From positions 1-24,790 of the IMG/VR virus record IMGVR_UViG_3300021964_000499: a stretch of 24,790 bases of DNA, one strand, 5' to 3'. A model generated the notes under the pieces. The model did no database searches. It was given only the letters and a program-made list of their open reading frames with translations, and had not been told where the DNA came from. Position numbers and translations under genes: made by a program. Shown one piece after another: positions 7,631-14,636 of the stretch. Within the stretch, counting starts at the first letter, position 1. Each line of letters begins with the position of its first letter. This DNA comes from a virus.

Positions 7631-7738
7631 ATGGATATATTAATACCATTAGCAATAGCAGTAGTGATTATAGCTTGGTCTGTAAAAAAATTCAAACCTG
7701 AGCTTTGGAATAAAATTACAGCTAAATTTAAAAAATAA
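7631..7738 (+). CDS. 35-residue single-span membrane peptide
   Basis: A short reading frame starts at an ATG with AGGAG about seven bases upstream, ten bases after the previous gene, and ends at TAA 7736-7738. The product starts MDILIPLAIAVVIIAW, a single hydrophobic helix, and continues with a Lys-rich tail ending KITAKFKK. The pattern (short acidic N-terminus, one span, basic amphipathic tail) resembles small phage membrane peptides such as holin-like or pinholin-like proteins, but no family is recognised. The strong ribosome-binding site and exact fit between neighbours argue that it is a real gene. It is the first of a block of envelope-directed genes. Confidence 0.6.
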   Translation: MDILIPLAIAVVIIAWSVKKFKPELWNKITAKFKK

Positions 7739-7746
7739 TAACTTTC

Positions 7747-7782
7747 TATATTCTCACATGATATAATTCATATGTGAATATA
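7747..7782 (+). promoter_or_regulatory. -10 box inside a hairpin overlapping a GTG start
   Basis: TATAAT, a perfect -10 consensus, lies at 7762-7767. It sits in the loop of an 11-bp inverted repeat: TATATT + CACAT (7747-7752, 7755-7759, with a 2-base bulge) pairs with ATGTG + AATATA (7772-7776, 7777-7782). The predicted transcription start falls at or next to the GTG start codon at 7774, and no ribosome-binding site precedes that codon. The arrangement is compatible with leaderless expression, an operator, or an mRNA hairpin. No good -35 box is present. Confidence 0.35.
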
Positions 7783-8853
7783 GATTTAAAAAAGTTTTTA
7801 TTAGTAGCTCCTTTATTTTTTTCGCTACACGCTGTTAGTGATCAAACAGGCACCTGTACTTCGGGTACTCAGTATTGTGAAGACAATGGTTTGACTACTA
7901 TTAATACTACGGTGACTACAAATACCAACACAAACAACAACACAAACAACAACACCAACAGCAATACTAATGTTAACACAAACACCAACACAAATAATAG
8001 CACGAATACGAATAACTCCACGAACACGAACACGAATAATAACATTTCTACAAATGTTAATACCAGTAATAATACCAATACTAATAATTCTGTAAGTGTT
8101 AATACAAACAACAATAATAACACTTCAACCTCTACATCAAACTCTACTGTAAACTCAACGGTAAATCAAAACGTTAATAACAATAGTAATTCTACTAGTA
8201 ACAATACAAATACTAACAACAACACTAATGTCAATCAATCTACTTCGGATTCTAATGTTACTACTGATAATACTAATACCAATAATAACAACACACAGTC
8301 TAATAACACTAATAGAAACATTAACGAGTCCAACTCTACTCAAACCATAAATCAAAATATAAAAAGTGAGGCACCACCAGCCTCTGCTATTGCTCCTTCT
8401 ATAATGAGTTATTCACAAGACTTATGTACTACTGGTGTAAGTGGAGCTTTTCAAGGTCAAGTATTTGGTTTTTCTGGTGGTAAAACAGTAACAGATAAAA
8501 ACTGTGAAAGGCTCAAACTTTCTAAATATTTATATGATATGGGTATGAAAGTAGCCTCAGTTAGTTTGTTATGTCAGGATGAAAGAGTTTTCAAAGCTAT
8601 GAAAATGGCAGGCACACCTTGTCCATACGAAGGTAAGATAGGTAAAGAAGCTTCAGCAGAGTGGGCTAAAAACCAATCTAAAAGACCTGATGTAGAAGAT
8701 GCTGAAAAAGAGTTCATTACTAAATGTACACACGAAGCTAATCCAAATAGATCTAAAATAAATAAAGATGTTGTAGGATTAGTTAAAAAAACTTACACAA
8801 GAAAAACTAAAACTGACAAACAATGCAAAAAAGAATTTTATGCTACGCAGTAG
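7774..8853 (+). CDS. exported Asn/Thr-rich protein with conserved six-cysteine C-terminal domain
   Basis: 359 residues. The start is a GTG and no other start codon would retain the signal peptide (MNIDLKKFLLVAPLFFSLHA, likely cut after residue 20). Residues about 41-196 consist almost only of Asn and Thr with some Ser and Val. The C-terminal domain (about 207-359) is globular: IMSYSQDLC, then CERLKLSKYLYDMGMKVA, then QDERVFKAMKMAGTPCPYEG, with cysteines at 218, 244, 267, 283, 318 and 351, suiting disulphides outside the cytoplasm. I recognise this C-terminal family from marine phage genomes, where its function is unknown. The last 31 bases overlap the next gene, whose product is also exported, so the two are probably expressed together. 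Confidence 0.65.
   Translation: MNIDLKKFLLVAPLFFSLHAVSDQTGTCTSGTQYCEDNGLTTINTTVTTNTNTNNNTNNNTNSNTNVNTNTNTNNSTNTNNSTNTNTNNNISTNVNTSNNTNTNNSVSVNTNNNNNTSTSTSNSTVNSTVNQNVNNNSNSTSNNTNTNNNTNVNQSTSDSNVTTDNTNTNNNNTQSNNTNRNINESNSTQTINQNIKSEAPPASAIAPSIMSYSQDLCTTGVSGAFQGQVFGFSGGKTVTDKNCERLKLSKYLYDMGMKVASVSLLCQDERVFKAMKMAGTPCPYEGKIGKEASAEWAKNQSKRPDVEDAEKEFITKCTHEANPNRSKINKDVVGLVKKTYTRKTKTDKQCKKEFYATQ
7894..8361 (+). repeat. low-complexity AAC/ACN-type tract coding for Asn/Thr
   Basis: About 470 bases of AAY and ACN codons, with few G on the plus strand, code for a chain of Asn and Thr. Copies are not uniform (AAC, AAT, ACA, ACC, ACG, ACT are mixed), so selection acts on the amino-acid composition rather than this being a simple DNA slip. 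The tract gives spurious Leu/Val-rich frames on the other strand. Confidence 0.8.
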
Positions 8854-10973
8854 CTTGTTTGCTTAGTGTAAATGTTTTTAGTCAGTACATATACGAAAGT
8901 AATCAATCTTTAATAGATTTAACTAATCAATCAAACACTACTAACCTTAACGCAGGAGACGATCAAGTATCTGCAGCTTTTAACTTAGGTTTCACTTTTG
9001 ATTTTTATGGTCAGGCTTTTACACAAGGCAGAATAGCCACGAACGGTTGTCTTCATTTTAAAACTTCTGGAGCATTTTGTAATGATTATACACCTGATCC
9101 TTTAGCTAATCAATACACTTACACCTTACTACCTTTTTGGACTGACCTTATAAGAGATAATGGTTCAAGTATGTTAGCTAAGAGTTTTAGTGACAAAACT
9201 GTGTTTGGTTGGTACAATATGCGGGAATACAATCGTGCGTCTGACAATAGTTTTGAAGTCATACTGTGGACTAACGATACCTTTGAGTATAGATACGGTG
9301 CATTAAATATAATTAATCACGATGTTTTTATTGGTGAAATAGGTAATGATAGCTCTGAAGTTTATACATACTTATATCACGATGAATGTAACACAGGCAC
9401 AACTAACTCTAGTAGCTGTGTAAATACAAACTGGAACAGTACTGACAAAAATCAAAACTTAGAAAATGGTGGTTCTTTGTATGGTACTGGGAGCGGTAAT
9501 GGTATTGACTGTAGCAACCCTTTAAATAATTCAAGTTGTAGTGGTTATTCAAGTGCTTTATTAACACAACAATGTAATATAAGCTCTCTTTATAGTGAGT
9601 CCTGTCCTTTGTACTGGGAAGCATATGATGATCAACAATGTGACTTAGATCCACAATACGGACCATTTTGTCAAGGGTACAGACAAGAACAAGATATAGG
9701 TTATTTTCAAGAAGAAGAACAGTTTGATTATGGTTACGAGGAAGAAGAACAATTTGGGTACGAAGAAGAACCAATGTTTGAAGAATTTGTATTTGAATTT
9801 GAAGAGCAAAGGTTTGAAGAGCCAGAGTTTATTTTTGAAGAAGAAATAATTTTTGAACAGGTATTTTCTCAAGAAGAATATTACGAGCCTTTTGAACCGA
9901 CGCATGACTTACCTATGCATGAAGAAGAAATTTTTATGCCGATAGAAGAGTTATTGATTGATGAGTTTGTCTTTCAAGAAACATTTTTAGTAGAAGATTA
10001 CGCAGAACCAAACACGTTTATAGAATTAGAAACTATTGAAGAACTGGAAGAATGGTTTGAGGAAGAGACAAGGATGGAAGATGAACTTGCAGATCTTGAT
10101 GATCCAGAAGAAGAGTTTATAGAAGAAATATTTGAAGAGGAAGCTGTTGAGGAAGTCTTTGAAGCCATAGAAGAACGCATGGCTGAGGCTGAAGTAGAAG
10201 AAGAACGTATAGAAAGAGAAGAAGTAACAGAAGAAAAGTTTCAAGAAGAATTTCAAATAACTGAAAGAGAAAATATAAAAGGAGAAAGCTCTATTAGTAA
10301 AGCAACTGCTTTACGTGTGGTTGCTTCTACAATAATAACCGCAAATCAAAGTGTTAGTGGTACTAACTCTGGTAATTCTGTTCACGCTACAGGCAATAGT
10401 GTTGCTGCAGGTAACTCAGTAAGTTCTTCTTCTAACACAGGAATAAGTACGAGTAGTTCGCCAAGTATGTCAGATCAATTTGCTTCTTCCTCAGCTCAAA
10501 CAAATCAAACATTAACTATGAGTGTAACTGATACAGTATCCTCATCTACAAGTATTTCAAATATAGACACCGATGTAGAAACAACAGCAGAAGTACTTGT
10601 TGCTGATATACAAGTACAAAATGTTCAAAATGAAATCGTTACTGCTGTAGCAGATGTATCAACAACTTCGGAAGCAGATCAAATAGCAGATAAAATTATT
10701 GCTGCAAATATAGAAGCACAGCAAGAAGAAATAGAACAAAAACAACAAGATACAGGAGAGTACGGAGATGAATCTAAACTAATAGCTTTAATAGGCTATG
10801 TTCCTGACTTTAATCAATACCAAACAGTTTCTCTACCAGATCAAGAAAAATGGTATTCAGAACGTGTAATATATACTAAAATATTAAATGATAATACTCA
10901 AGCATTCTACGGTTTAGCAAGTCAAAGTATAGATACTTTATCTAAATTGAAAAAAATGCAACCTAATTTATAG
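8823..10973 (+). CDS. exported modular protein: NIDO-like domain, Cys repeats, Glu/Phe-rich region
   Basis: 716 residues, starting inside the previous gene (31-base overlap). A signal peptide (MQKRILCYAVACLLSVNVFS) is likely cut at about residue 20. Residues about 52-172 resemble a NIDO (nidogen-like) domain: LGFTFDFYGQ, IATNGCLHF, LLPFWTDLIRD and FEVILWTNDTFEYRYG. Cysteines 239, 251, 261, 273 and 283 define 22-residue repeats with a QQC signature. Residues about 293-483 are dominated by Glu with Phe and Tyr. A Ser/Thr/Asn-rich stretch (about 495-590) leads to a C-terminal segment (IGYVPDFNQYQTVSLPDQ, then WYSERVIYTKI) that looks conserved. Extracellular adhesion or envelope association is inferred from these parts; no catalytic motif is seen. 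Downstream genes are lysis genes. Confidence 0.65.
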   Translation: MQKRILCYAVACLLSVNVFSQYIYESNQSLIDLTNQSNTTNLNAGDDQVSAAFNLGFTFDFYGQAFTQGRIATNGCLHFKTSGAFCNDYTPDPLANQYTYTLLPFWTDLIRDNGSSMLAKSFSDKTVFGWYNMREYNRASDNSFEVILWTNDTFEYRYGALNIINHDVFIGEIGNDSSEVYTYLYHDECNTGTTNSSSCVNTNWNSTDKNQNLENGGSLYGTGSGNGIDCSNPLNNSSCSGYSSALLTQQCNISSLYSESCPLYWEAYDDQQCDLDPQYGPFCQGYRQEQDIGYFQEEEQFDYGYEEEEQFGYEEEPMFEEFVFEFEEQRFEEPEFIFEEEIIFEQVFSQEEYYEPFEPTHDLPMHEEEIFMPIEELLIDEFVFQETFLVEDYAEPNTFIELETIEELEEWFEEETRMEDELADLDDPEEEFIEEIFEEEAVEEVFEAIEERMAEAEVEEERIEREEVTEEKFQEEFQITERENIKGESSISKATALRVVASTIITANQSVSGTNSGNSVHATGNSVAAGNSVSSSSNTGISTSSSPSMSDQFASSSAQTNQTLTMSVTDTVSSSTSISNIDTDVETTAEVLVADIQVQNVQNEIVTAVADVSTTSEADQIADKIIAANIEAQQEEIEQKQQDTGEYGDESKLIALIGYVPDFNQYQTVSLPDQEKWYSERVIYTKILNDNTQAFYGLASQSIDTLSKLKKMQPNL
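9537..9671 (+). repeat. 22-residue cysteine repeats in the exported modular protein
   Basis: Cysteines alternate at spacings 12, 10, 12, 10. Two full units (CSGYSSALLTQQC with its tail, CPLYWEAYDDQQC with its tail) and the start of a third (CQGY) are seen. Tyr at position 4 of the unit and QQC at the second cysteine are constant. Confidence 0.65.
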
Positions 10974-10981
10974 GAGAATGT

Positions 10982-11323
10982 ATGAATTGGTTTGAAAATA
11001 AAACAACACAAGTAATCGCTTTAGCTGGTATTGTAACAACCCTCGCTGGTTTTGGCTATACTGGTGCTACTTATGTTAATAGAATAGATAACCTTGAAGC
11101 TAAGATTGGTGGTATAGGCGATACTGAACAAGCACAAAAAGTTATAGAAGAAAGGTTTGGTAAGATTGAAACAGCTGTTCAATTTTTAGAAAAAGAAATT
11201 GACAATTTAAACATACCAGATGTTACAGAAATTAAAACAGATATCGCTACAATTAAAGCCGATTTAATTAGTCTTGATAAAGAGATATCTAAACTAGAAA
11301 GTGGTAATCCACTAGCGGGGTAA
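10982..11323 (+). CDS. membrane-anchored coiled-coil protein, spanin-like candidate
   Basis: 113 residues. One hydrophobic span near the N-terminus (about 10-32: VIALAGIVTTLAGFGYTGAT) is followed by a long heptad-like charged helix (about 33-107) with a central NIPDVTEIKTDIATIKADL segment. An N-terminal anchor with an extended coiled coil is the layout of inner-membrane spanins, and the next three genes are lysis genes. No lipobox-bearing outer-membrane partner is visible, so the spanin reading is inference; a virion or membrane scaffold is also possible. AGGAG eight bases upstream supports the start. The next gene begins two bases after its stop. Confidence 0.5.
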   Translation: MNWFENKTTQVIALAGIVTTLAGFGYTGATYVNRIDNLEAKIGGIGDTEQAQKVIEERFGKIETAVQFLEKEIDNLNIPDVTEIKTDIATIKADLISLDKEISKLESGNPLAG

Positions 11324-11324
11324 T

Positions 11325-11810
11325 ATGAAGTTTGATTTAATAAAAAATATGGTTGGAGCTTTAGCCCCAACACTCGGTTCAGCTTTAGGTGGTCCGTTAG
11401 GTGGTCAAGCAGCATCGGTTATCGCAGGTGTGTTAGGTTGTCAATCAGATCCTAAATCTATTAATAAAGCTATTCAATCAGCTACTCCTGAACAAATGCT
11501 TGAGCTTAAAAAAGCAGAACAAAGTTTTGAGTTACACATGAAAGAATTAGAAGTAGATGTATTTAAACTAGAAGTTCAAGATAAAGCTGACGCTAGAGGC
11601 AAGTTTAGTAAAGACTGGACAGCTAGAATTATGGGTACAGTTGTTGTAGGTGGGTTTATGGGCTACATATTTTTAGTGACACTACAACCACCAGAGCAAA
11701 ACAGCGAAGCATTAATTAACTTAGTGCTAGGTTATTTAGGAGGTCTAGCAAGTGCTGTAATTTCTTTCTATTTTGGTGCTTCTAATACTCCTGATAAAGA
11801 TGGCGAATAG
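11325..11810 (+). CDS. holin, Holin_3TM type (gene-transfer-release family)
   Basis: 161 residues. The N-terminal segment (APTLGSALGGPLGGQAASVIAG) is hydrophobic and Gly-rich, a central charged helix (about 55-95) contains KADARGKFSKDW, and two clear membrane spans follow (about 102-120 and 130-150). This order matches the Holin_3TM family (PF11351), first described for release of gene transfer agents. Holins open the inner membrane so that a cytoplasmic endolysin can reach peptidoglycan; the endolysin two genes downstream lacks a signal peptide and would need such a holin. The last 11 bases overlap the XhlA-like gene. Confirm by profile search. Confidence 0.65.
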   Translation: MKFDLIKNMVGALAPTLGSALGGPLGGQAASVIAGVLGCQSDPKSINKAIQSATPEQMLELKKAEQSFELHMKELEVDVFKLEVQDKADARGKFSKDWTARIMGTVVVGGFMGYIFLVTLQPPEQNSEALINLVLGYLGGLASAVISFYFGASNTPDKDGE

Positions 11811-12015
11811 AAAAACAGCACATGATGTAGCGTCAGATTTACGAGCACATGAAGCAAAATGCGAGGAAAGATGGAAAACTATTTTTGCAGAAACAGCAGA
11901 TATAAAAAAAGAAATGAACGATCTAAACGGAACATTAAAGATGGCAATGTTTGGAACTTTGGGTTTTATGGCGACACTCTTGCTGGCATCTTTGACAGGA
12001 ATAGTAGCAATTTAA
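11800..12015 (+). CDS. XhlA-like coiled-coil membrane protein
   Basis: 71 residues from the ATG at 11800, which keeps the MANRKTAHDVAS start and overlaps the holin gene by 11 bases; an in-frame ATG nine codons upstream would add only a short hydrophobic tail inside the holin gene. A charged helix (about 8-47) with a WKTIFAETADIKKEMNDLN coiled-coil segment is followed by one C-terminal span (about 50-70). This is the layout of haemolysin XhlA proteins (PF10779), which act with holins and endolysins in several phages. The stop shares its last A with the endolysin start codon (TAATG). Confidence 0.55.
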   Translation: MANRKTAHDVASDLRAHEAKCEERWKTIFAETADIKKEMNDLNGTLKMAMFGTLGFMATLLLASLTGIVAI

Positions 12016-12455
12016 TGCATATTTCAGACGCTGGGTATGAACTCATAAAATCTTTCGAAGGTTGTGAACTTGAAGCATATCAATGTGCCGCAGGTGTATG
12101 GACTATAGGTTATGGTCATACTAAGGACGTACAAGAAGGTGACAAGTGGTCAGAAGAAAAAGCAGAATTTATGTTATGGCGAGAACTTGAAGAGGAATAC
12201 GAACATTATATCAACTCTTTAGTAACTGTACCTATAAATCAATGTCAATTTGATGCTTTAGTTTCTTGGGTTTACAATTTAGGACCAAACAATTTAAAAA
12301 AATCTAGTATGCTACGAATTTTAAATGAAGGAAAATATGATGAAGTTCCAGCTCAAATGAAACGTTGGAACAAAGCAGGTGGAAAAATTTTAGAAGGTTT
12401 AGTAAGAAGAAGAGAAGCAGAATCAGATATGTTTGAGGGTCAAAATGCCACTTAA
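12015..12455 (+). CDS. endolysin, GH24 lysozyme (T4/P1-type) with Glu-Cys-Thr triad
   Basis: 146 residues from the ATG at 12015, chosen because it couples to the upstream stop (TAATG) and removes a meaningless extension in the reading frame. The active-site pattern is E15-x8-C24-x5-T30 in FEGCELEAYQCAAGVWTIGY. This is the E-8-(D/C)-5-T triad of GH24 muramidases in its cysteine form, as in P1 Lyz. The enzyme cuts the glycan backbone of peptidoglycan. Further landmarks are FDALVSWVYNLG (about 78-89), MLRILNEG and the C-terminal GLVRRREAE. No signal peptide or SAR anchor is present, so release depends on the holin. The end overlaps the tail hub gene by 11 bases. Confidence 0.9.
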   Translation: MHISDAGYELIKSFEGCELEAYQCAAGVWTIGYGHTKDVQEGDKWSEEKAEFMLWRELEEEYEHYINSLVTVPINQCQFDALVSWVYNLGPNNLKKSSMLRILNEGKYDEVPAQMKRWNKAGGKILEGLVRRREAESDMFEGQNAT

Positions 12456-14316
12456 CAAATTTGTTTTTCGTCCAGGAGTATCTAGAGAAGGTACCGATTA
12501 CGATAATGAGGGCGGTTGGTTTGATGCTAACTTAGTTAGGTTCAAAGCAGGCAGACCACAAAAAATAGGTGGTTGGCGTAAAGATAACCTCACTACGTTT
12601 TTAGGTACATGTAGAGCTTTACACGGTTGGCTTACTTTAGCAGGCACAAAACTTTTAGGGTTAGGCACAAACAAAAAATACTACATAGAAGAAGGTTCAA
12701 CTTTTAACGATATAACTCCTTTAAGATCTACCACTAGTGCTGGGGATGTTACTTTTGCTAAAGTAGGCAACGGAGATGCTACAATTACAGTTAGTGATAC
12801 AGCACACGGAGCAGTAGTTGGTGACTTTGTTACCTATAGTGGAGCAGTTAGTCTAGGTGGAAATATTGTTGCTGCTGTGTTAAATCAAGAATATGAAATA
12901 GCCACGATTGTAAATGCTAACTCCTATACGATAGAAGCTAAAGATACAAGTGGAGCTACAGTTTTAGCAGCAGCAGGTGACAGCGGAAACGGTGGTGGAT
13001 CTACAGTAGGGGCTTATCAAGTTACCATAGGATTAGATATTTTTGTTACTTCTACAGGTTGGGGTGTAGGGCTTTGGGGAGACAGTACATGGGGCAGCAC
13101 AACTGCTTTAACTTTAGGTAATCAGTTAAGACTTTGGTCACACGATAATTTCGGTGAGGACTTACTTATAAATCCACGTGGCGGAGGAGTATATTATTGG
13201 GACGCGACTAACGGTGTGACAACAAGAGCTTATAACTTAGCCACACAAAGCGGAGCAGATTTAGTTCCTACACTAGGGCTACAAGTTCTTGTTAGCGAAA
13301 CCGATAGACATGTTATAGTTTTAGGAGCTGATGCTATATCAGGTAGTTCTAGAACAGGAGTTATTGATCCTATGCTCATAGCTTTTAGTGATCAAGAAAA
13401 TCCACTTGACTTTAATCCCAGTAATACAAACACAGCAGGTAGTTTAAGACTTTCTGAAGGTAGTCAAATTATCGGAGGTGTAAAAGCTAGACAAGAAGTA
13501 TTGATCTGGACTGATACAGCTTTATACTCTATGCAGTTTATTGGACCACCGTTTACATTCGGTTTAAATTTAATTAATGACAGTAGTGGTCTTGTAAGTC
13601 CTAAGGGAGCTATTAGCAGTTCTAGTGGAGTTTACTGGATGGGTTACGATAGTTTTTATGTATATAACGGATCAGTGCAAAAAATACCTTGTAGTGTCTT
13701 GAGTTATGTATTTGATGACTTTAATCCAGGTCAGGCTTTTAAAGTGTTTGCTTTCAATAATAGTGAATTTAATGAAGTAGGTTGGTTTTACCCTTCCGCT
13801 AGTTCTGATGATATTGATCGTTATGTTATTTACAATTACGCAGAAAAAGTCTGGACTATAGGTCAGTTAAATAGAACAGCATGGTTAGATTCTGGTGTAG
13901 AAAATTATCCTAGAGCTACGACAGGTAGTTACTTGTATGAACAAGAGTTTGGTTATGATAATGACGGCAGTCCTATGACAAATGTGTTTATAGAAAGTAG
14001 TGATGTTGATATAGATGATGGTGAAAATTTTGCTTTTATTAACAGAATTATTCCAGATATTAAATTCTTGAGCAACAGCAGTTCAGGTAAAGTTAATCTG
14101 GTATTAAAAACTAGAGATTATCCAGGAGATACATTAACTACAGCTAGTACAAGTCAAATTGCTGCAGATACTTCAAAAGCAGATATACGAGCTAGAGCTA
14201 GACAAATAACATTTAGACTTGAATCTGATGACGACGCTGGTAGTTCTGGTAATGATAATGTTGGGTGGCGTTTAGGAGCTACAAGACTTAATGTACAACC
14301 TGATGGACGTAGATGA
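12445..14316 (+). CDS. tail hub/nozzle-like protein (P22 gp10-like packaged-DNA stabilisation type)
   Basis: 623 residues from the ATG at 12445, which has GAGGG five bases upstream; an in-frame TTG at 12433 would add four residues and lacks such a site. The N-terminal motif FRPGVSREGTDYD with DANLVRFKAGRPQKIGGW (about residues 27-44) is shared by P22 gp10-like stabilisation/nozzle proteins of podoviruses. A beta domain is inserted at about 95-185, with HGAVVGDFVTYSG and NSYTIEAKD. A GWGVGLWGDSTWG motif follows at 205-217, then beta-propeller-like blades. The role would be closing the tail under the adaptor; this is inferred from the motif and the adaptor gene upstream. The 5' end overlaps the endolysin gene by 11 bases. 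Confidence 0.6.
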   Translation: MPLNKFVFRPGVSREGTDYDNEGGWFDANLVRFKAGRPQKIGGWRKDNLTTFLGTCRALHGWLTLAGTKLLGLGTNKKYYIEEGSTFNDITPLRSTTSAGDVTFAKVGNGDATITVSDTAHGAVVGDFVTYSGAVSLGGNIVAAVLNQEYEIATIVNANSYTIEAKDTSGATVLAAAGDSGNGGGSTVGAYQVTIGLDIFVTSTGWGVGLWGDSTWGSTTALTLGNQLRLWSHDNFGEDLLINPRGGGVYYWDATNGVTTRAYNLATQSGADLVPTLGLQVLVSETDRHVIVLGADAISGSSRTGVIDPMLIAFSDQENPLDFNPSNTNTAGSLRLSEGSQIIGGVKARQEVLIWTDTALYSMQFIGPPFTFGLNLINDSSGLVSPKGAISSSSGVYWMGYDSFYVYNGSVQKIPCSVLSYVFDDFNPGQAFKVFAFNNSEFNEVGWFYPSASSDDIDRYVIYNYAEKVWTIGQLNRTAWLDSGVENYPRATTGSYLYEQEFGYDNDGSPMTNVFIESSDVDIDDGENFAFINRIIPDIKFLSNSSSGKVNLVLKTRDYPGDTLTTASTSQIAADTSKADIRARARQITFRLESDDDAGSSGNDNVGWRLGATRLNVQPDGRR

Positions 14317-14636
14317 GCAAACTACTGCCTACACGTTTACCCATCAGTTTGTCTCCTCAGGTAGAATCTGATACGTATAACCGTTTAGTACGTGTACTAG
14401 AACTCAACTTAGGGCAGTTCGACCCTGATAATACACGTCAAATGAATACGGTAGAAAGAAATGAAGGGTTCTTTAATATCGGCTCTTTAGTATTTAATAC
14501 AAATACTAATACATTACAATGTTGGGATGGTACTTTATGGAGAGATTTATTTACGTCTCAATTTTACGCTACAAACTCTGGCTACTCTACTACAGCTAGT
14601 TTGGGCACGGTAAGTGTTACAACTCAACAAAATTAA
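14313..14636 (+). CDS. small conserved structural protein
   Basis: 107 residues, in ATGA overlap with the hub gene. The opening LLPTRLPISLSP with VESDTYNRLVRVLELNLG is a pattern I recognise from marine podoviruses. The middle GFFNIGSLVFNTNTNTL followed by WDGTLWRDL resembles the small sugar- or protein-binding modules at the tips of tail proteins. No membrane segment. Its exact role is unknown. The last 23 bases overlap the HNH gene. Confidence 0.6.
   Translation: MSKLLPTRLPISLSPQVESDTYNRLVRVLELNLGQFDPDNTRQMNTVERNEGFFNIGSLVFNTNTNTLQCWDGTLWRDLFTSQFYATNSGYSTTASLGTVSVTTQQN

Noticed and set aside
7869-8123. Minus-strand frame coding for a Leu/Val-rich, membrane-like protein
   Set aside because: It is the complement of the Asn/Thr codon tract: AAY and ACN read backwards give GTT, GTN and similar codons. 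It has no ribosome-binding site and the plus-strand gene is well supported.
7894-8361. Ice-binding (antifreeze) reading of the Thr/Asn tract
   Set aside because: The T-x-T spacing is not regular and there is no repeated Cys or Ala framework as in known ice-binding solenoids.
9409-10256. Several minus-strand frames rich in Phe, Leu and Ser
   Set aside because: They mirror the GAA/GAG-rich (Glu) codons of the plus-strand gene (TTC, CTT and TCT on the other strand) and have no conserved features.
11773-11799. Earlier ATG for the XhlA-like gene
   Set aside because: It would add a short hydrophobic stretch read inside the holin gene; the ATG at 11800 gives the usual XhlA-type length and N-terminus.
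11859-12014. Longer start for the endolysin (52 extra residues)
   Set aside because: The extension reads as the XhlA-like gene in another frame and lacks homology-like order; the ATG at 12015 couples to the upstream stop and begins just before the lysozyme motif.
12433-12444. TTG start for the tail hub gene
   Set aside because: The ATG at 12445 has GAGGG at correct spacing, which lies between the two candidate starts.
12015-12455. SAR endolysin
   Set aside because: No hydrophobic N-terminal anchor: the chain begins directly with the catalytic helix.
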